Shown: positions 60,854 to 64,000 of the stretch, in pieces | How positions within the stretch are numbered: the stretch's first letter is position 1 | Layout: each line of letters begins with the position of its first letter | NCBI RefSeq assembly: GCF_036670015.1 | Contig: NZ_CP137636.1 | Coordinates: 3,388,501-3,452,500, forward strand | Direction: 5' to 3' | Length of the DNA stretch: 64,000 bases | Source of the DNA: Niallia sp. XMNu-256 | GTDB lineage: Bacteria; Bacillota; Bacilli; Bacillales; Cytobacillaceae | Made by a program: the position numbers and the translations under genes | The notes under the pieces: generated by a model | Told to the model about the DNA's origin: nothing | Seen by the model: only the letters and a program-made list of their open reading frames with translations | The model's database searches: none

Positions 60854-63800
60854 AAGATTTCATATTGTTGCTATTCCCATCAGGATTGTTGTAAACCGAT
60901 TTGGCGATCACGATCCTAATGGAATGATTTATGTATTAAAAGAAAATGAAAGCATGATTAAAAGAAAGGTAGAACTCAATCCCTATACACCTGTCGATTT
61001 AGTGGAACCATTAGTTATTCGGGCAAATGTGGGAGATACGATTGAAGTCTTATTTGAAAATCAATTACGTTTTCCAACATCGATGCATATTCAAGATGCT
61101 GAATACGATGTTCTTCGTTCGGACGGTGCTTTTGTAGGATATAATCCGAACACAACTGTACAACCTGGTAAAACAATCATGTACAAATGGCATGTAGATC
61201 ATGAAGGGATTCACTTCTTTTCAGATATGGGAAATACGTTATCAAGTGAAGCAGGATCACATGTACATGGACTCTTTGGTGCCTTATTTGTTGAACCAAG
61301 AGGATCCTGGTGGACAGATCCTATAACCGGCAAACCAATAAATAGTGGAAATTTCGCGGATATTCACAACCCATTGCTTCCGTCTTTTAGAGAATTTGGT
61401 TGGTTTTTCCATGATGAAATGGAAGTTGATGATTTAACTGGGAACCCCCCTATTAATCCTCATACTCTCCAACCAGAAGCAACCCATCTTATCAATTATC
61501 GTGCGGACCCCATGCGAAACAGAATGAAGCTTATCCACGAAGGAGTTGTATGCCCTGACTGCGCAGGAGAAGAAGTTCATCACGACTCATGGGTTTTTGG
61601 GGATCCAGACACACCTATTTTACGCACCTATGTAGGAGATCCCATTAAAATTCGCCTGATTAATGCAGGGGTTAAAGAGACCCACTCGTTCCATTACCAT
61701 GTTCATCAATGGCTGTTTGAGCCTACGGACCAAGATTCTGAAATTCTTGATGTGCAGGCCATTTCTCCACAAACCCAATTTACAGTTACTCCCGCTTATG
61801 GTGCAGGAAGTTTACAAGGGGCCTTCGGTGATTCTGTTATTCACTGTCACCTTTATCCACATTTTCATGAAGGGATGTGGGGAATCCAACGGAATTTTGA
61901 TACCCTCCAGGATGGAAGCCAATGTTACCCAAATGGGGTTCAAATTAAGGCACTGAAACCTTTGCCTGGAAGACCATTGCCGCCAAAACCAACACTTGAG
62001 CGTCCAGGTTATCCTAACTTTATTCCCGGAATTCCTGGCAAAAAGGCACCCCGTCCACCTTTGGCAATTATTGGCGGTAGAGAAGCCACAGAAATTGAAA
62101 GAAATCATTTTGCGCCAAATGCACGACCTGGTGCTGTGTTTGTTAATCCTGCAACTCCTGGCGTGACTCCGGAACGGGAATTTCATGTTGTCCTTATCCA
62201 AATGCCCATTGTCTATAACGAGCATGGGTGGCATGATCCAGAAGGACGTCTATATGTATTGGCTGAGGATGAAGAAGCTGTATGTTCAGGCAGGAAAAAG
62301 CCTGAGCCCCTTGTACTCCGTGCGAATGCAGGAGAAGTCATCCGCTTTAAATTTACCAATAAGTTACCTGAGACCATTGGAGGAAATGCTTTTCAATTAG
62401 TTAACCGAACTTATGAAGCAGGCATGCATGTACACTTTGTTAAATTTGATCCACTTGTCTCAGACGGTTCAAATGTAGGCTGGAATTATGATGCAAGCGT
62501 CCTTCCAGGTGAAACGATTCAATACCAATGGTTTGCAGACGTTGAATTAAAAGCCACCTTTTGGCATGATCATTTATTTGCCAATGAACATCAGCAGCAT
62601 GGTGTGTTTGCCAGTATCAATATTCAACCGAGGGGGTCTGAGTTCTTAGATTCTCGAACAGGCAAAAAATTAAAATCTGGTACTCAAGCTACAATCGTTA
62701 ATCCATTAATACCAGATTACCGTGAATTTACTTTATTTGTTCATGACTTTGCCTTGTTGTTTGATAAAGATGGCTGTCCGTTAAATCCACCACCATTTCC
62801 AGGATCCCATGATGACCCAGGTGTTATTGGAATTAATTACCGAAATGAACCCATTCAATACCGTTTAAAAGAACCTGACCATGATCCTGCCTATGTATTC
62901 AGCTCATGGATACATGGAGATCCCGTTACACCACTTTTAGAAACTTATAATGGCGATCCTGTTCGAATCCGCCTGCTCCAAGGGGCACATGAAGATTCAC
63001 ACAGCTTTAACTTGCACCGACAACGTTGGCGTCGGGAACGTCCGGATTTAGATTCAGAAATCGATCAACATCAACATATCGCGATTGCAGAATCCTTTAC
63101 CTTTGAATTTGACATTGAGGGTGAAGGTGATTTTGATATGCTCTATCATTTTGGTACTGTCGATGATATTTGGCTTGGCAATTGGGGAATCCTTCGCAGT
63201 TATGAAAAAAGAGTAAAACATTTAATTCCATTATTAGATCGACAGCCACCTGAAAAAAGAAAAGAACCCTTACCGAAACCAACTGGAAAGAAACCACCAA
63301 TGGCGAAGGTACCGGATATCATTCTCCCACATCATGGAAAGGTTCAAAAATTTGATATTGTGGCCCTTGATGGGAAAATTTTTTATAACAAATACAAGGA
63401 TCATGATCCTTATGGCATTGTATTTGCCCATAAAAAAGACGTAGCTGATATTATATCTGGAAAATTAAACCCCGAGCCTTTGATCATTCGTGCTAACCAT
63501 GGGGATTATGTAGAAATCACTTTAACCAATAGATTAACAGGGCACTTCTATCACGATAAAGAACATGGTTATCCTTTCGTACCTGTTGATGCACCATTCC
63601 CACCATCAAAGCGAATTTCACTTCATACTCAATTAGCAGCTTACGATGTTAGATACTCTGACGGGGCAACAGTTGGATTCAACCTTGATCAAACGGTGGG
63701 ACCCGGTGAGAGCATAACTTATCGCTGGTATATCGATCAGGACTTCGGATCTGCAAACCTTTGGGATATGGCTGATATTCGAAATCATCGTCATCATGGA

Positions 63801-64000
63801 GCTTTTGGTCTATTAATCTCTGAACCCCGAGGATCTAAATATTTAAATACACTAAACAGAGATCCTTTAAAAATAGCTGGGAACCAGATCATTATCTCCA
63901 ATCCGATTTTACCAGAGTTTAGAGAATTTGCCTTAATGATGCATGACGGAATAAGGCTGCTCGATAAGGATGGCAAACTCATCATTGATCCTCGACCTCT
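60846..64000 (+). CDS. mnxG: Giant multicopper oxidase, MnxG-like Mn(II) oxidase, partial
   Basis: The gene runs off the right edge; 1051 codons are visible, against about 1217 residues for MnxG. The start IRRFHIVAIPIRIV and the long phrase FGWFFHDEMEVDDLTGNPP are as I recall MnxG. Copper-site motifs are visible: HYHVHQW (near residue 285), HCHLYPHFHEGMWG (near 334), AGMHVHFVKFD (near 526) and FWHDHLFANEHQQHG (near 571). A unit of the type DPxGxxYVLxE...EPLVIRANxGD recurs near residues 5, 444 and 835, giving a six-cupredoxin architecture. MnxG oxidises Mn(II) to Mn(IV) oxide on the spore surface. Ribosome site AAGGGATGG lies inside the preceding gene. Confidence 0.88.
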   Translation, partial: MIRRFHIVAIPIRIVVNRFGDHDPNGMIYVLKENESMIKRKVELNPYTPVDLVEPLVIRANVGDTIEVLFENQLRFPTSMHIQDAEYDVLRSDGAFVGYNPNTTVQPGKTIMYKWHVDHEGIHFFSDMGNTLSSEAGSHVHGLFGALFVEPRGSWWTDPITGKPINSGNFADIHNPLLPSFREFGWFFHDEMEVDDLTGNPPINPHTLQPEATHLINYRADPMRNRMKLIHEGVVCPDCAGEEVHHDSWVFGDPDTPILRTYVGDPIKIRLINAGVKETHSFHYHVHQWLFEPTDQDSEILDVQAISPQTQFTVTPAYGAGSLQGAFGDSVIHCHLYPHFHEGMWGIQRNFDTLQDGSQCYPNGVQIKALKPLPGRPLPPKPTLERPGYPNFIPGIPGKKAPRPPLAIIGGREATEIERNHFAPNARPGAVFVNPATPGVTPEREFHVVLIQMPIVYNEHGWHDPEGRLYVLAEDEEAVCSGRKKPEPLVLRANAGEVIRFKFTNKLPETIGGNAFQLVNRTYEAGMHVHFVKFDPLVSDGSNVGWNYDASVLPGETIQYQWFADVELKATFWHDHLFANEHQQHGVFASINIQPRGSEFLDSRTGKKLKSGTQATIVNPLIPDYREFTLFVHDFALLFDKDGCPLNPPPFPGSHDDPGVIGINYRNEPIQYRLKEPDHDPAYVFSSWIHGDPVTPLLETYNGDPVRIRLLQGAHEDSHSFNLHRQRWRRERPDLDSEIDQHQHIAIAESFTFEFDIEGEGDFDMLYHFGTVDDIWLGNWGILRSYEKRVKHLIPLLDRQPPEKRKEPLPKPTGKKPPMAKVPDIILPHHGKVQKFDIVALDGKIFYNKYKDHDPYGIVFAHKKDVADIISGKLNPEPLIIRANHGDYVEITLTNRLTGHFYHDKEHGYPFVPVDAPFPPSKRISLHTQLAAYDVRYSDGATVGFNLDQTVGPGESITYRWYIDQDFGSANLWDMADIRNHRHHGAFGLLISEPRGSKYLNTLNRDPLKIAGNQIIISNPILPEFREFALMMHDGIRLLDKDGKLIIDPRP

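Noticed and set aside
61663-62400. Three open frames of 70-140 codons on both strands inside the multicopper oxidase
   Set aside because: They are shadows of a gene with continuous copper-oxidase motifs in its own frame.

Overview
The window is a low-GC, endospore-forming Firmicute chromosome segment, most likely from a Bacillaceae species (Bacillus sensu lato). Gene content and order resemble Bacillus subtilis over long stretches: yhaL-yhaN-yhaO-yhaP-yhaQ-yhaR-yhaX-yheA-yheB with an sspB-type spore protein nearby; yhdB/pgcA; yhcU/yhcT/yhcQ; prkA-yhbH; and trmL-yhbB-queG. Strong AGGAGG-type ribosome sites, A/T-rich spacers, an alpha/beta-type small acid-soluble spore protein, a CotF-type coat protein and SpoVR all fit. 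All names come from reading the translations; no database search was run.

Layout. (1) 1-7256, minus strand: a catabolic operon with PxpB/KipI and PxpC/KipA homologues, a biotin carrier protein, biotin carboxylase, PxpA/LamB, a CoxG-like protein and the small and large subunits of a molybdenum hydroxylase (the large subunit runs off the left edge). A cre-like site lies upstream. (2) 7576-18374: the conserved yha/yhe block on the minus strand; yhaM is absent from its usual place and yhaR has a 5' frameshift. (3) 18535-23893: small spore-related genes, a GNAT acetyltransferase, an orphan sporulation-type histidine kinase, a MerR regulator and an MpfA/YhdP-like membrane protein. (4) 24177-30029: cydABDC (bd oxidase and its ABC exporter) behind a Rex-like box, with cydD frameshifted. 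(5) 30058-42873: AI-2E-family protein, spoVR, yhdB, pgcA, yhcU, an RluA-type pseudouridine synthase, a DUF47 protein, a coat protein, a YczE-like protein, yhbH and prkA. (6) 43537-48345: a possible microprotein, a nitroreductase, trmL, yhbB, queG, a B3/B4-domain protein and tRNA-Gly(UCC). (7) 48758-50964: galU-ugd, which supply UDP-glucuronate. (8) 51029-59247: an FMN reductase, then an aromatic meta-cleavage cluster (ring-cleavage product hydrolase, esterase, XylR_N/PucR-type regulator, 2Fe-2S ferredoxin, flavin-dependent monooxygenase, extradiol dioxygenase, GntR-type regulator). (9) 59529-64000: three small beta-rich proteins followed by a giant multicopper oxidase resembling MnxG, the spore Mn(II) oxidase; the last two small genes sit where mnxE and mnxF are expected.

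How parts work together. The mnx-like genes would put a Mn(II)-oxidising complex on the spore surface. The meta cluster contains a hydroxylase, a ring-cleaving dioxygenase, a ferredoxin that could reactivate the dioxygenase, and a C-C hydrolase, with two regulators and nested operator-like palindromes at the first promoter. The left-edge operon may hydroxylate an N-heterocycle or similar compound and open the resulting lactam.

Two families of dispersed intergenic repeats (A: seven copies; B: five copies) are scattered between genes. Some copies contribute gene ends: one gives a MerR gene its stop codon and one adds a spurious 5' extension to the B3/B4-domain gene. Three genes (yhaR, cydD, the GntR regulator) are each broken by what looks like a one-base indel in an A-run, which may be sequencing error or real decay.
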